A stretch of DNA of 64,000 nt from Taklimakanibacter albus (GTDB taxonomy: Bacteria; Pseudomonadota; Alphaproteobacteria; Rhizobiales; Aestuariivirgaceae): contig NZ_JAENHL010000004.1 of assembly GCF_016595235.1 (NCBI RefSeq), positions 214,343 through 278,342 on the forward strand. Direction: 5' to 3'. Below, one piece after another: positions 27,657 through 36,260 of the stretch. Within the stretch, counting starts at the first letter, position 1. Every line of letters starts with the position of its first letter. The notes below the pieces were generated by a model, which saw nothing but the letters and a program-made list of their open reading frames with translations, was not told where the DNA came from and did not search any database. Both the position numbers and the translations under genes were made by a program.

Positions 27657-27808
27657 CTAGTGTCCCGAATCCGAAGTTCGCCCCTGCCAGCGGCACCGTC
27701 CGAGCGAACTTCGGATCCGGAAGCTTAATGATTTTAGTGTGCTTTTGAACGCGAAGTTCCTGTCGGTGCAAGCCGCCTGATATCAGGACTTCGCGTTCAG
27801 CACACTAG
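27657..27808. repeat. Composite palindromic repeat element (152 bp)
   Basis: Bounded by inverted ends CTAGTGT (27657-27663) and ACACTAG (27802-27808). Inside are two hairpins: ATCCGAAGTTCGC (27669-27681) with GCGAACTTCGGAT (27704-27716), a perfect 13-bp pair; and a long imperfect pair, 27736-27762 with 27784-27806, whose shared core is GAACGCGAAGT / ACTTCGCGTTC. No coding capacity. The form fits a REP/BIME-type or MITE-like non-autonomous element between purB and the hydroxylase operon. The remaining bases up to 27891 hold a GGGAGG ribosome site and nothing else obvious. Confidence 0.75.
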
Positions 27809-27891
27809 TCACTGGCCGCGTCATCGACTACAGTTTCAGCCGAACCGGAGAACTGTAGCCTGAAGGCGTTACCCCTTAGGGAGGCCAGGAT

Positions 27892-28344
27892 ATGATCGAA
27901 CTCACGGTAAATGGCGAGAAACGCCAGACGGATGTCTCGCCCGATATGCCCCTGCTCTGGGTCCTGCGCGACGAATTCGGCATCACCGGACCGAAATATG
28001 GCTGCGGCATCGCCCAATGCGGCGCCTGCACGGTACACATCAACGGCGTGGCAGTGCGCTCCTGCCAGGCGCGGATCGGTGAGCTTGGCGGCGCCAAGGT
28101 GCTCACCATCGAAGGCCTCGGCGCCCAATCGCTGCACGCCGTTCAGAGGGCCTGGATCGACCATCAGGTGCCGCAATGCGGCTACTGCCAGACCGGCCAG
28201 ATCATGCAGGCCGCTGCTCTCCTCGACAAAACTCCGAAACCGACGGATGAGGATATCGACATGGCGATGTCCGGCAATCTGTGCCGCTGCGGGACTTATG
28301 TGCGCATCCGCGCCGCGATCCACGCGGCAGCCGAAAAATTGTAG
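27892..28344 (+). CDS. Xanthine dehydrogenase-family [2Fe-2S] subunit (IorA-like)
   Basis: Small iron-sulfur subunit, 150 residues, passing electrons from the molybdenum subunit. The plant-type cluster ligands are Cys38, Cys43, Cys46 and Cys58; the second, helical-domain cluster uses Cys96, Cys99, Cys131 and Cys133 ([14 protein letters not shown]). This is the layout of the isoquinoline 1-oxidoreductase alpha subunit and related enzymes. ATG 27892 follows GGGAGGCC. The gene for the molybdenum subunit starts 9 bp after its stop. It has no export signal and would be carried out folded with its Tat-bearing partner. Confidence 0.92.
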   Translation: MIELTVNGEKRQTDVSPDMPLLWVLRDEFGITGPKYGCGIAQCGACTVHINGVAVRSCQARIGELGGAKVLTIEGLGAQSLHAVQRAWIDHQVPQCGYCQTGQIMQAAALLDKTPKPTDEDIDMAMSGNLCRCGTYVRIRAAIHAAAEKL

Positions 28345-28353
28345 GAGGCGGAG

Positions 28354-30606
28354 ATGGATCACATCACCAATATCTCCCGCCGCGCTTTTCTGATCGGCTC
28401 CGCCGCGCTCGCCGGCGGCGTCGCTTTCGGCACCTGGTCCTTTGCGCAAGATGCGGTGACGGATGTTCCCAATCCACTGTTGCCCGGCCTCGGTCCGAAT
28501 GCGGCGAGCTTCAATCCGTGGGTCAAGATCAGTCCCGACAAGATCACGCTCATCACGCCCCATGCCGATGTCGGCCAGGGTGTGGCGTCGGCGCAGGCGA
28601 TCCTGATCGCCGAGGAGATGGATCTCGATCTCGGCCAGTTCGATACCGAATTCGGCCCGCCGAGCGCTGCCTATTGGAACACCGGACTCGTCAATGAATT
28701 CGTGCCCTTCACCGAGACCGACCGCAGTCCGGCGGCCGAAGCGGCGCGTGAAGGAGCCCGGAAATACCTGAAGGAGTCGGGCCTGCAGATCACCGGCGGC
28801 TCGAGCACCATTCCCGACAGCTATGAGAAGCTGCGCATGGCCGGCGCCGTCGCGCGCGAGACCTTGAAAGCGGCCGCCGCAAAACGCAGCGGCGTAACAC
28901 TGGCGGAAATCCGCACGCAATCGGGCCAGGTGATCCTGCCCGACGGCACGAAGATTCCCTATGGCCAGCTCGCCGCCGAGGCGGCGCAGCTGCCGCCCAT
29001 CCAGAATGTGACCCTGCGCGCGCCGTCGCAATGGCGGCTGATCGGCAAGCCGACGGAGCGCGTCGACATCAGGGCCAAAGCGACGGGTGCCCTGAAATTC
29101 GGCATCGATCAGACCGTCGACGGAATGGTCTTCGCATCGGTGAAGCTCAATCCTTATAAGGGTGGCGCCCTCACCGCCTTTGACGCCGGCAAGGCCGGAG
29201 CCATGCCGGGCGTGAAGAAGGTGCTGCAGATCACCAACGGCGTCGCGGTGATCGCCAGCAACAGCTGGTATGCGATGCAGGCGGTCGATGCGGTCGAATG
29301 CACCTGGGCCAAGGGCAGTTATCCAGCCGAGCAGGCCGAGCATTGGGCCGCGGTCGAAGCGTCCTTCAGCCCCGCCAAGGTCGACAAGGAGTGGCGCAAT
29401 GAGGGCGACATCGCCGCGGCGCTGAAAGACGCAACTGTGATCGACGCCGAATACCGCGCCCCCTATGTCGCGCACCAGCCGCTGGAACCTCTCAACGCCA
29501 TCGCCATCGTCCGCGACGATGCGGCCGAGATCTGGGTCGGCCATCAGATGCCGCGTATCGTCCAGTCGATGGTCGCGACCTTGACCGGCCTCAAGCCCGA
29601 GCAGGTCGTGTTCCACAATCAGTGGTCGGGCGGCAGCTTCGGCCATCGTCTCGAATTCGAGAATGTCCGCACCGTGATCGAGATCGCCAAGGAGATGCGC
29701 GGCACACCGGTGAAAGTCGTATTCTCGCGCGAGGAGGACTTCCTCCAGGACTTTCCGCGCCAGATCGCCATGGCGCGCAACCGCGGCGTGGTCAGGGACG
29801 GCAAGATCATCGCCGCCGACATGCATTTCGCCAGCGCCTCGGCGGTCCGGTCGCAATTCGGCCGGCTCGGCATGCCGTCGCAGGGACCCGACACGCAGAT
29901 CCCGGCCGGCATCTGGAACATGACCTATGCGATCCCTAACTACCGCGCCACGACCTATGCGGTGGAGGGCGTCTCACCCACCTCCTCCTGGCGCTCGGTC
30001 GGCGCCTCGACCGGCGGCTTCTTCGCCGAATGTTTCATCGACGAGCTGATCCATGCCGCCGGCCTCGATCCCCTCAAGGCGCGCATCGCCATGTCCACCA
30101 TCGACGTCTACCGCAAGGTGCTGGAAGCGGTGGGCGAGATGTCGGACTGGAAAGGCCCGCTCGGCAACGGCAAAGGCCGCGGCGTCGCCTTCATGGAGGC
30201 CTTCGGCGTGCCCATTGCCGAAGTCGTCGAAGTATCGGCGACCGACAAAGGCATCAAGATCGACAAGATCTGGATTGCCGCCGAGGTCGGCAAGGTGGTC
30301 GACCCGGTCAATTTCGAGAATCTGGTCCAGGGCGGAGTCGTCTGGGGGCTCGGCCATGCCATCAATTGCGAGCTGACCTATTCGCAAGGTGCGGCGCAGC
30401 AGACGAACTATACGAGCCATGAAGGCATGCGCATGTATCAGTGCCCGCCGATCGAGGTGCGCGGGCTCGAAAACGGCGCCGATATCCATGGCATCGGCGA
30501 GCCGCCCACTGCCATCTCGCCGCCGGCGCTCGCCAACGCCATCTTCGCGGCGACAGGCAGGCGGCTGCGCGAAATGCCCTTCAATAAATCCATCGACTTC
30601 GTCTGA
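28354..30606 (+). CDS. Molybdopterin-binding subunit of a periplasmic hydroxylase/aldehyde oxidase (IorB-like)
   Basis: Catalytic subunit, 750 residues, of a xanthine-oxidase-family enzyme that hydroxylates an N-heterocycle or oxidises an aldehyde. A classic Tat signal (SRRAFLIGSAALAGG, residues 9-23) shows export of the assembled enzyme. Two molybdopterin-binding halves follow: TPHADVGQGVASAQAILIAEEM and, after a linker, VDIRAKATGALKFGIDQTVDGMVFA, VVFHNQWSGGSFGHRLEFEN and, near the end, GIGEPPTAISPPA with Glu716 as the conserved catalytic Glu. It lies between the [2Fe-2S] subunit and a diheme cytochrome c. Substrate unknown; IorAB and nicotinate dehydrogenase are the closest functional models. 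Confidence 0.92.
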   Translation: MDHITNISRRAFLIGSAALAGGVAFGTWSFAQDAVTDVPNPLLPGLGPNAASFNPWVKISPDKITLITPHADVGQGVASAQAILIAEEMDLDLGQFDTEFGPPSAAYWNTGLVNEFVPFTETDRSPAAEAAREGARKYLKESGLQITGGSSTIPDSYEKLRMAGAVARETLKAAAAKRSGVTLAEIRTQSGQVILPDGTKIPYGQLAAEAAQLPPIQNVTLRAPSQWRLIGKPTERVDIRAKATGALKFGIDQTVDGMVFASVKLNPYKGGALTAFDAGKAGAMPGVKKVLQITNGVAVIASNSWYAMQAVDAVECTWAKGSYPAEQAEHWAAVEASFSPAKVDKEWRNEGDIAAALKDATVIDAEYRAPYVAHQPLEPLNAIAIVRDDAAEIWVGHQMPRIVQSMVATLTGLKPEQVVFHNQWSGGSFGHRLEFENVRTVIEIAKEMRGTPVKVVFSREEDFLQDFPRQIAMARNRGVVRDGKIIAADMHFASASAVRSQFGRLGMPSQGPDTQIPAGIWNMTYAIPNYRATTYAVEGVSPTSSWRSVGASTGGFFAECFIDELIHAAGLDPLKARIAMSTIDVYRKVLEAVGEMSDWKGPLGNGKGRGVAFMEAFGVPIAEVVEVSATDKGIKIDKIWIAAEVGKVVDPVNFENLVQGGVVWGLGHAINCELTYSQGAAQQTNYTSHEGMRMYQCPPIEVRGLENGADIHGIGEPPTAISPPALANAIFAATGRRLREMPFNKSIDFV

Positions 30607-30617
30607 GGGAGAGGGCC

Positions 30618-31253
30618 ATGCGCAAAGCACTTCTGATCGCCCTGCTCCTGGCGCCTTCCGCCGCCATTCCGGTGGTGATGTCGCTCGCCGCGGATGTCAC
30701 GCCGGCGAGCGAAATGCCCGCCACGGGCAGTATCGGCAAAACCGAAGGTCTCGCCGCCTGGAAGCGGGTCGAGGCTGTCTTGACCCATCCGCGCTGCGCC
30801 AATTGTCATGTCGGTCCCGACAATATTCCGATCTGGACGGTCGCTGGCGAGAAGAAATCGCGGCCGCACGGCATGAACATCCATGCTGGCGAAAGTCGGA
30901 TCGGCGCCGAGACCATCGCCTGCTCGACCTGTCACATGACCTCGACGGCCCCCAACAAGCTGGCGCATGCACCGCCGCATGTCGGGCTCGACTGGCAATT
31001 GGCGCCGGTCGATTTCGTCTGGTACGGCAAGAGCGGCGCTGAAATCTGCGCGCAGCTCAAGGATCCCCAACGCAATGGCGGCCGCGACGCGACGGGCCTC
31101 GTCGAGCATCTGCGCCATGATGCGGACGTGAATGGCTTCATTCCCTGGGCGTGGAATCCCGGCGGCGGTCGTGAGACGCCGCCCGGCACCTTCGAGGATC
31201 ACGTGAAGGACGTGGCGATGTGGGGCGCGGCCGGCCAGCCCTGCCCTGAATGA
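30618..31253 (+). CDS. Periplasmic diheme cytochrome c, electron acceptor of the hydroxylase
   Basis: A 211-residue exported protein with two heme c attachment motifs: CANCH (Cys60, Cys63, His64) and CSTCH (Cys102, Cys105, His106). An N-terminal signal peptide (MRKALLIALLLAPSAAIPVV, cut near LAA-D) places it in the periplasm. The C-terminal half has no third CxxCH. Starting 11 bp after the molybdenum subunit, it is the likely electron acceptor, a task that in IorB/NicB-type enzymes is often done by fused heme domains. Stop is 1 bp from the convergent transporter gene. Confidence 0.88.
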   Translation: MRKALLIALLLAPSAAIPVVMSLAADVTPASEMPATGSIGKTEGLAAWKRVEAVLTHPRCANCHVGPDNIPIWTVAGEKKSRPHGMNIHAGESRIGAETIACSTCHMTSTAPNKLAHAPPHVGLDWQLAPVDFVWYGKSGAEICAQLKDPQRNGGRDATGLVEHLRHDADVNGFIPWAWNPGGGRETPPGTFEDHVKDVAMWGAAGQPCPE

Positions 31254-31254
31254 C

Positions 31255-33090
31255 TTACTCCAGCCGCCCGCGTGCCATCAGGCTCCACAGCTGATCGGCG
31301 CTGAGCTGCTTGACCGGGCCGTCATAAGCGACGCGCCCGAGGCTCAGCACCACGATGCGGTCGGCCAGCGCCCGGACCGTCGCCAGATCATGCGTCACCA
31401 GAATGACGCCGGTGCCTTGCGCCGCGATCGAGCGGATCAGGTTCATGACCTGCGCGGTCTGCTTGACGCCAAGCGCCGCCGTCGGCTCGTCGAGACAGAT
31501 AAGTTTCACATGTTCGCCAAGTGAACGGGCGATCGCGATCGACTGGCGTTGGCCACCGGAGAGTGAACGCACCAGGACATCCTCGTCCCGAAGCTTGACG
31601 CCCAGGGCCGCCAGCCGCTCCCGGCATTGCTCGGCCGCCTTGCGATCGTCGCGCACCGGCAGAAAACCGAGCCAGCGTCGCGTCGCTTCGCGCCCGAGGA
31701 TCATGTTGTGGGAGACGCTGAGATTGGGACACAGCGCCAGATCCTGATAGACCGTCTCCAGCCCGGCGGCGCGCGCATCCTGCGGGCTCCGGAAGGCGAC
31801 CGGCTGGTCTTCCAGCGTCATCGTGCCGGCATCCGGCTGAAGCGCGCCCGAGATGATCTTCACCACCGTCGACTTGCCGGCGCCATTGTCGCCGAGCAGG
31901 CAGACGATCTCACCCTTGTTGACGGTGAACCCCGCTTCTTCGAGGGCCGTCACGGCGCCGAAGGATTTGCGCGCCCCGGCGATCGCGAAAACCGGAACGT
32001 CTTCATGCGGCGTCCTCGCCGTCGCCGCCGGCATCAGGGCGGCGCCTGGATCGGCGACACTGAAGGACGCGGTCGCGGCACGCGCCCGTTTGCGCCGCAT
32101 GCCGATTGCCAGCTGGTCGGCGGTGAGCGCCAGCAGCAGCATGAAGCCCACCGCGATCGACTGCCACCAGGATTGCAGGCCGACGAAGATCAATCCGGCA
32201 TTGAGGATGCCGATCGTGGCGACGCCGATGGCGATGCCGAGCGGCCGTCCGGCGCCGCCCGAGAACGCGACGCCGCCGAGGATCGCCGCGGTCAGCACAT
32301 CGAGTTCGAAGCGCACGCCGATGGTCGGCGTGATGCTGCCGAGCCTTCCGGCGATCAGCACCGCGACCAGGCCGATCAGGAGTCCATTGGCGGCATAGAG
32401 ACCGACCACGGTCTTGCCGACCGGAATACCGCACAGTTCCGCCGCACGCGGATCACCGCCGATCGCATAGATGCGCAAGCCGGTCACCGTGCTGGTCAGG
32501 ATGAAGGCGCCGATGATGAAGACACAGAGCGCGATGATCACGGTGAACTGGATGCCGAAGATCTTGCCGCGCCCAAGCTCGAGCAGGCCCGGCGGAAAGC
32601 CATAGACGGCGGTACTGCTCACCACGAAGGCGAAGCCGCCATAAAGCGCCAGCATCGCCAGCGTCACGATGAGCGGCGAGATGCTGAGCCGGCGTACCAG
32701 GAAACCGTTGAGCAGCCCGAGCAAAAGGCCCAGCCCCAGGCCGACGCCGACAGCGAGCACCGCACTTCCCGTCAGCACCGCCACCTTGGCGGTGATGATG
32801 CCGATGAGCGCCACCATGCTGCCGATCGACAGATCGACATAGCCGGCGATCAACAGCGCCGAGGTGCCGAGCACCGCGATCAGGATCGAGGTCGAATTGA
32901 CGCCGATGACCACGAAATTATCGAGACTGAAGAATGAGGCGTTGAGCAGCGAGAAAAGGACGACCAGCCCCAGCGCGACCAGCGCCAGGCCGATGCGCCC
33001 AGAGGCTTCGCCGGGCGCCTTGATGCCGAGGCGCAGGAAGGATCCTTCCTGCGCCTGGGGCCACGCCGATCCGACATTATCCGTCGTCAT
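31255..33090 (-). CDS. Sugar ABC transporter permease-ATPase fusion
   Basis: A 611-residue fusion. Residues about 1-335 are an RbsC-type permease with many hydrophobic helices (ILIAVLGTSALLIAGYVDLSIGSMVAL, the typical Asp-containing motif, and TGLRIYAIGGDPRAAELCGI, the loop contacting the ATPase). A polar linker (about 336-365) leads to one RbsA-type ABC domain with Walker A GDNGAGKST (about 396-404), signature LSGGQRQSIAIARS (about 510) and Walker B LICLDEPTAALG. Normally the ATPase has two tandem ABC domains on a separate chain; here there is only one, so the dimer would form from two fusion chains. The join is in frame with no sign of a broken stop. Next to the binding protein (4 bp). Confidence 0.9.
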   Translation of the reverse strand: MTTDNVGSAWPQAQEGSFLRLGIKAPGEASGRIGLALVALGLVVLFSLLNASFFSLDNFVVIGVNSTSILIAVLGTSALLIAGYVDLSIGSMVALIGIITAKVAVLTGSAVLAVGVGLGLGLLLGLLNGFLVRRLSISPLIVTLAMLALYGGFAFVVSSTAVYGFPPGLLELGRGKIFGIQFTVIIALCVFIIGAFILTSTVTGLRIYAIGGDPRAAELCGIPVGKTVVGLYAANGLLIGLVAVLIAGRLGSITPTIGVRFELDVLTAAILGGVAFSGGAGRPLGIAIGVATIGILNAGLIFVGLQSWWQSIAVGFMLLLALTADQLAIGMRRKRARAATASFSVADPGAALMPAATARTPHEDVPVFAIAGARKSFGAVTALEEAGFTVNKGEIVCLLGDNGAGKSTVVKIISGALQPDAGTMTLEDQPVAFRSPQDARAAGLETVYQDLALCPNLSVSHNMILGREATRRWLGFLPVRDDRKAAEQCRERLAALGVKLRDEDVLVRSLSGGQRQSIAIARSLGEHVKLICLDEPTAALGVKQTAQVMNLIRSIAAQGTGVILVTHDLATVRALADRIVVLSLGRVAYDGPVKQLSADQLWSLMARGRLE

Positions 33091-33094
33091 AATG

Positions 33095-34234
33095 CTACTT
33101 GGCTTCCGACGACCACGGGAAGTTCACATACTGGTCGCGCGTGTCGTAGCAGATATTGCCATACATCTTGAGATAGAGGTCGCGCTTCTTGGGATCCTTG
33201 TAGACGGACGCGGGATCCGCGACATCGGCCTGGTACTGCGCCAGGAAATCGGCGGTGAGCGCCACCGGTAGGATGTCCATCGCCTGCGGGATGCTCTTGC
33301 CTTCGATCCAGTCGGCGGCATGCTGGCCCATCGCATAGGCGAAGACCGGCGATGCGAGGCTGATGCTGGCCTTGTAGGGCCCGTCGCCCTTCTTGATCGC
33401 CGCCACCGCTTCCGGCTCGCCGTCGATGCCGCCCAGGAACTGGTCAGGTCTCGCTTTGCCGGCGGCTTCGAGTGCCGCGAGCGCGCCCAGCACGACCGTA
33501 TCGGCGCCCAGCACAACATCGACATCGGGATGCGCCTGCAGGATGGTGCTCATCGTCGCGAAGCCGCCTTCCTTGTTGACCGGGCTCGGCGAGATGTCGG
33601 CGACGATTTTCACATCCGGCAGGGTCTTCATCACGTCGCGCATGGCGGCGAAGCGCGGCGCCAGGAACTCCATGCTGTCATGCGAGAGGATGACGACATT
33701 CGCCTTGCCGCCGAGCTTGTCCTTGATATAGGCCGCGGCCGCTTCCGCCAGCACTTTGCCGGTTTCGTATTGCGGCGCGTTGAGGAGCGAGGTGGCGGGC
33801 GGCGGCACGATGGTGCCGACATAGGCGCCCGACCAGATGAGCTCCTGCAGGCTGCGGCTCATCGAGGCCGGATCGACGGGTGCAGCGACGAGGCCGCCGA
33901 TCTTCGAGGCAAGGAAGAGCTGCACCTGCTCGACGCCCTTGGCGGCGTCGTTGTTGGCCAGCGCGCGGCGATATTCGAGGCCGCGATCCTTGGCCGCCTT
34001 GGCGAGCCCCTGATCGACGCCTTGCATGAATTCACGCTCATTGTCCTGGGCGAAGGCCAGCACCTTGGCGAGGCCCGGCGGCGGGCTGCAAGCGGGCGCC
34101 GCCGGATCGAAGGGCTTGAAGACCGTCTGGGTGGTGATGCCCGGCGGGCCTTCCTGCGCCAATGCGAGCGGCAGGCCGAGCGCGAGCACACTCGCCGCGC
34201 CAAGTATTGTCGGAAACACTTTCCTTCTCAGCAT
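33095..34234 (-). CDS. Sugar ABC transporter periplasmic binding protein
   Basis: RbsB-like (cluster B) solute receptor, 379 residues. Signal peptide MLRRKVFPTILGAASVLALG ending near ALA-Q; two-lobed fold with NEREFMQGVDQGLAKAAKDRGLEY near residue 70, then VQLFLASKIGGLVAAPVDPASM, DVVLGADTVVLGALAALEAAGK and FLGGIDGEPEAVAAIKKG, which in the family line the sugar cleft. Two Cys in ACSPPPGL and NICYDTRD may form a disulfide. First gene after the GDSL hydrolase; the permease-ATPase fusion follows by 4 bp. The sugar cannot be told. Confidence 0.9.
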   Translation of the reverse strand: MLRRKVFPTILGAASVLALGLPLALAQEGPPGITTQTVFKPFDPAAPACSPPPGLAKVLAFAQDNEREFMQGVDQGLAKAAKDRGLEYRRALANNDAAKGVEQVQLFLASKIGGLVAAPVDPASMSRSLQELIWSGAYVGTIVPPPATSLLNAPQYETGKVLAEAAAAYIKDKLGGKANVVILSHDSMEFLAPRFAAMRDVMKTLPDVKIVADISPSPVNKEGGFATMSTILQAHPDVDVVLGADTVVLGALAALEAAGKARPDQFLGGIDGEPEAVAAIKKGDGPYKASISLASPVFAYAMGQHAADWIEGKSIPQAMDILPVALTADFLAQYQADVADPASVYKDPKKRDLYLKMYGNICYDTRDQYVNFPWSSEAK

Positions 34235-34267
34235 GTTCTATCCTCCCATTTGCTTTCTTCGTATCAC

Positions 34268-34948
34268 TCACGCCGCCAGCGCCTGGACCGCTTTGGCGAT
34301 CTCGGTGCCGAGGACGCGATGTGCGTCGCTTTCGAAATGAATGCCGTCGACGGTGCTCGATTCGATGATGGCTCCGGCATCCAGGAAGGCCACACCGGCG
34401 CGCTTGGCCGCTTCGCGGAACAGCCGGCTCAGATGTTTCGATTTCTCCGCGCCGCCCAAAAACATCTGGCCGAACCAGTCGATCTCGAGCAGCGGCGGCG
34501 GCGCCACCACGAGCACCTTGGGCACCACCCCGCCATCGCCCGCCTCACTGCGTTGGATGAGCCGAACCAGAACCTCAATGGAGTCGGCTACATCATTGGG
34601 CGTCAGAGAGAATCTGTGTTTGAGATCATTGGTGCCCAAGGCCAGGACGATGGCGTCGAGCGGCATATGGGTTTCGAGCAGCACCGGCAGCGCCTTGATG
34701 CCGCTCTTGTGCAGGCCTTCGATCGGGTCCTCATGCACGGTGGTTCGTCCGGGATGGCCCTCTTCGATGACGTCCCAGCCATTGCCGAGCGCTTTGCGCA
34801 TCACCCCGGGCCAGCGCCGGTCGGGGGCGAAACGGTGCCGGCCGATGCGTGCCAGCGTCGGGATGGCGCCATAGGTATTGGAGTCCCCGAAGCACATCAC
34901 GGTCTTGGCTTGCGTCACGGCGCCCCTCCCATTCCCTGACGCGCTCAT
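34268..34948 (-). CDS. SGNH/GDSL-family hydrolase
   Basis: Esterase/lipase of the SGNH fold, 226 residues: block I FGDSNTYG (nucleophile Ser near residue 23), block III GTND, and block V DGIHFESDAHR with catalytic Asp and His. No signal peptide, so probably cytoplasmic. It is first in the minus-strand sugar operon, 33 bp before the binding-protein gene, and so may deacylate the imported sugar (for example an acetylated glycoside). That link is inference. Divergent from the ROK regulator with a palindromic operator between. Confidence 0.88.
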   Translation of the reverse strand: MSASGNGRGAVTQAKTVMCFGDSNTYGAIPTLARIGRHRFAPDRRWPGVMRKALGNGWDVIEEGHPGRTTVHEDPIEGLHKSGIKALPVLLETHMPLDAIVLALGTNDLKHRFSLTPNDVADSIEVLVRLIQRSEAGDGGVVPKVLVVAPPPLLEIDWFGQMFLGGAEKSKHLSRLFREAAKRAGVAFLDAGAIIESSTVDGIHFESDAHRVLGTEIAKAVQALAA

Positions 34949-34977
34949 TGGACGCCATCGCCCCCAGGGCCGTCAAC

Positions 34978-35002
34978 TAATTTCTTCCACTGGAAGTAAT
35001 TA
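34978..35002. promoter_or_regulatory. 25-bp palindrome, putative operator of the ROK regulator
   Basis: A near-perfect palindrome in the 93-bp gap between the GDSL hydrolase and the ROK gene: TAATT-x-CTTCCA around a central base with TGGAAG-x-AATTA. Apart from the centre only one base pair (positions 6 and 20) is mismatched. A site placed between divergent starts suits repression of the transporter operon and autoregulation. Confidence 0.65.
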
Positions 35003-35041
35003 AGCATTGCCTCCGACAGGCGGCGTTGCTAGTACCGCTCC

Positions 35042-36259
35042 GTGACAGGCACCAGTTTCTTCAGCGTCGAGAAGATCGGCTCGGGCCGCAGTGGCGGAAC
35101 CACCCAGGCCGAGAGCCGCATCTACAATGAGCGCCTTGTCGTCGCTCTGGTGCGCCGCCACGGCCAGTTGGCCAAGACCGACCTGACGCGGCTTACGGGC
35201 CTCGCCCCCCAGACCATCACCACCATCGTGAACCGGGCCGCCGAGACCGGCCTGCTGCGCCGCCTGGAACCCCTGCGCGGCAAGCTCGGCCAGCCTTCCG
35301 TCCCCTATACACTCAATCCTGCCGCCGCCTTTGCCTTCGGCCTCAAGGTCGACCACCGCGGCGCCGATGTCGCCCTCATCAACTTCACCGGCGAAGTGAT
35401 CGCCGTCGCGCGCGGCGACCTGCCGGAGCCTGGTCCCGCCCAGGTGATGGACTTCGCCCAGGACACCATCGCCCGCATGCGGGAGGCGCACGTCCTCGCG
35501 CCTGAACGTATCGCCGGCCTCGGCATCGCCTCGCCCTTTCATCGCGGCAGCCTCAGCGACGACGGCCTCCTGCCGGAGGCGCGCCTCGAGGCCTGGCGCC
35601 GGATCGACATCCGCGCCGAGCTTGACCGCCGCTTCGACTGGCCGGTCTTTCTCCACAATGATGGCACCATGGCCGTCGCCGCCGAACTGATGTTCGGCGC
35701 CGGCGCTCTATCCGCCGATTTCCTCCATGCCTATATCGGCCACAATGTCGGCGGCGGGCTGGTGCTCGACCATCATCTGCATCCAGGCCGCAACAAGCTG
35801 GCAGGCGCCCTCGGCGACCTCCTTGTCCCCGCCGCCGCCCAGGACAATGAAAGCGCCGTGCCCTTGTCGCGTGTCGCCTCCCTGCGCGCCCTCGCCGGCC
35901 GGCTCAATGGCTCGAGTGACGGGCGCATCTGGTCCTCGCCCGATGATTGGGGCGATCTCGGCTCCCCCTTGCAGGACTGGATCGAAGCCGCGTCCGACGG
36001 CCTCGCTCACGCCGTGCTCAACGCCGTCGCTTTGCTCGATATCGACAATGTCGTCATCGACGGCGCCATGCCGAAGGAGGTGCGCAAGGAGATCGCCAAG
36101 GCGATCCGGCGCAAGCTCGCCCGCGGTCTCGCCCAACGGCCACAGCCGTTTTCGGTGCTGGAAGGCGTCTTCGGACATCTGGGCCCCGCCATCGGCGGCG
36201 CCAGCATCCCGTTGCTGGTGAAGTATTCCAACGACCGGGACGTTCTCTTTAAGGACTAG
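35042..36259 (+). CDS. ROK-family transcriptional regulator, kinase motifs degenerate
   Basis: NagC/XylR-type regulator, 405 residues. N-terminal winged helix-turn-helix (about 25-90: NERLVVALVRRHGQLAKTDLTRLTGLAPQTITTIVNRA) and a ROK sugar-binding domain (about 98-395: FGLKVDHRGADVALINFTGEVI, FLHNDGTMAVAAELMFGAG, HNVGGGLVLDHHLHPGRNKLAGALGDL). The ATP motif DxGGT is replaced by DHRGA and the zinc-binding CxCGxxGC segment is absent, so it should not phosphorylate sugar. GTG 35042 is the only suitable start near the operator. Divergent from the sugar transport operon that it probably represses. Confidence 0.87.
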   Translation: MTGTSFFSVEKIGSGRSGGTTQAESRIYNERLVVALVRRHGQLAKTDLTRLTGLAPQTITTIVNRAAETGLLRRLEPLRGKLGQPSVPYTLNPAAAFAFGLKVDHRGADVALINFTGEVIAVARGDLPEPGPAQVMDFAQDTIARMREAHVLAPERIAGLGIASPFHRGSLSDDGLLPEARLEAWRRIDIRAELDRRFDWPVFLHNDGTMAVAAELMFGAGALSADFLHAYIGHNVGGGLVLDHHLHPGRNKLAGALGDLLVPAAAQDNESAVPLSRVASLRALAGRLNGSSDGRIWSSPDDWGDLGSPLQDWIEAASDGLAHAVLNAVALLDIDNVVIDGAMPKEVRKEIAKAIRRKLARGLAQRPQPFSVLEGVFGHLGPAIGGASIPLLVKYSNDRDVLFKD

Positions 36260-36260
36260 C

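Noticed and set aside
27805-29856. Minus-strand open frame of 683 codons
   Set aside because: Antisense to the 2Fe-2S and molybdenum subunit genes, which have clear cofactor motifs; no domain and no ribosome site in the antisense frame.
33320-34939. Plus-strand open frame of 539 codons
   Set aside because: Antisense to the sugar-binding protein and GDSL hydrolase genes.
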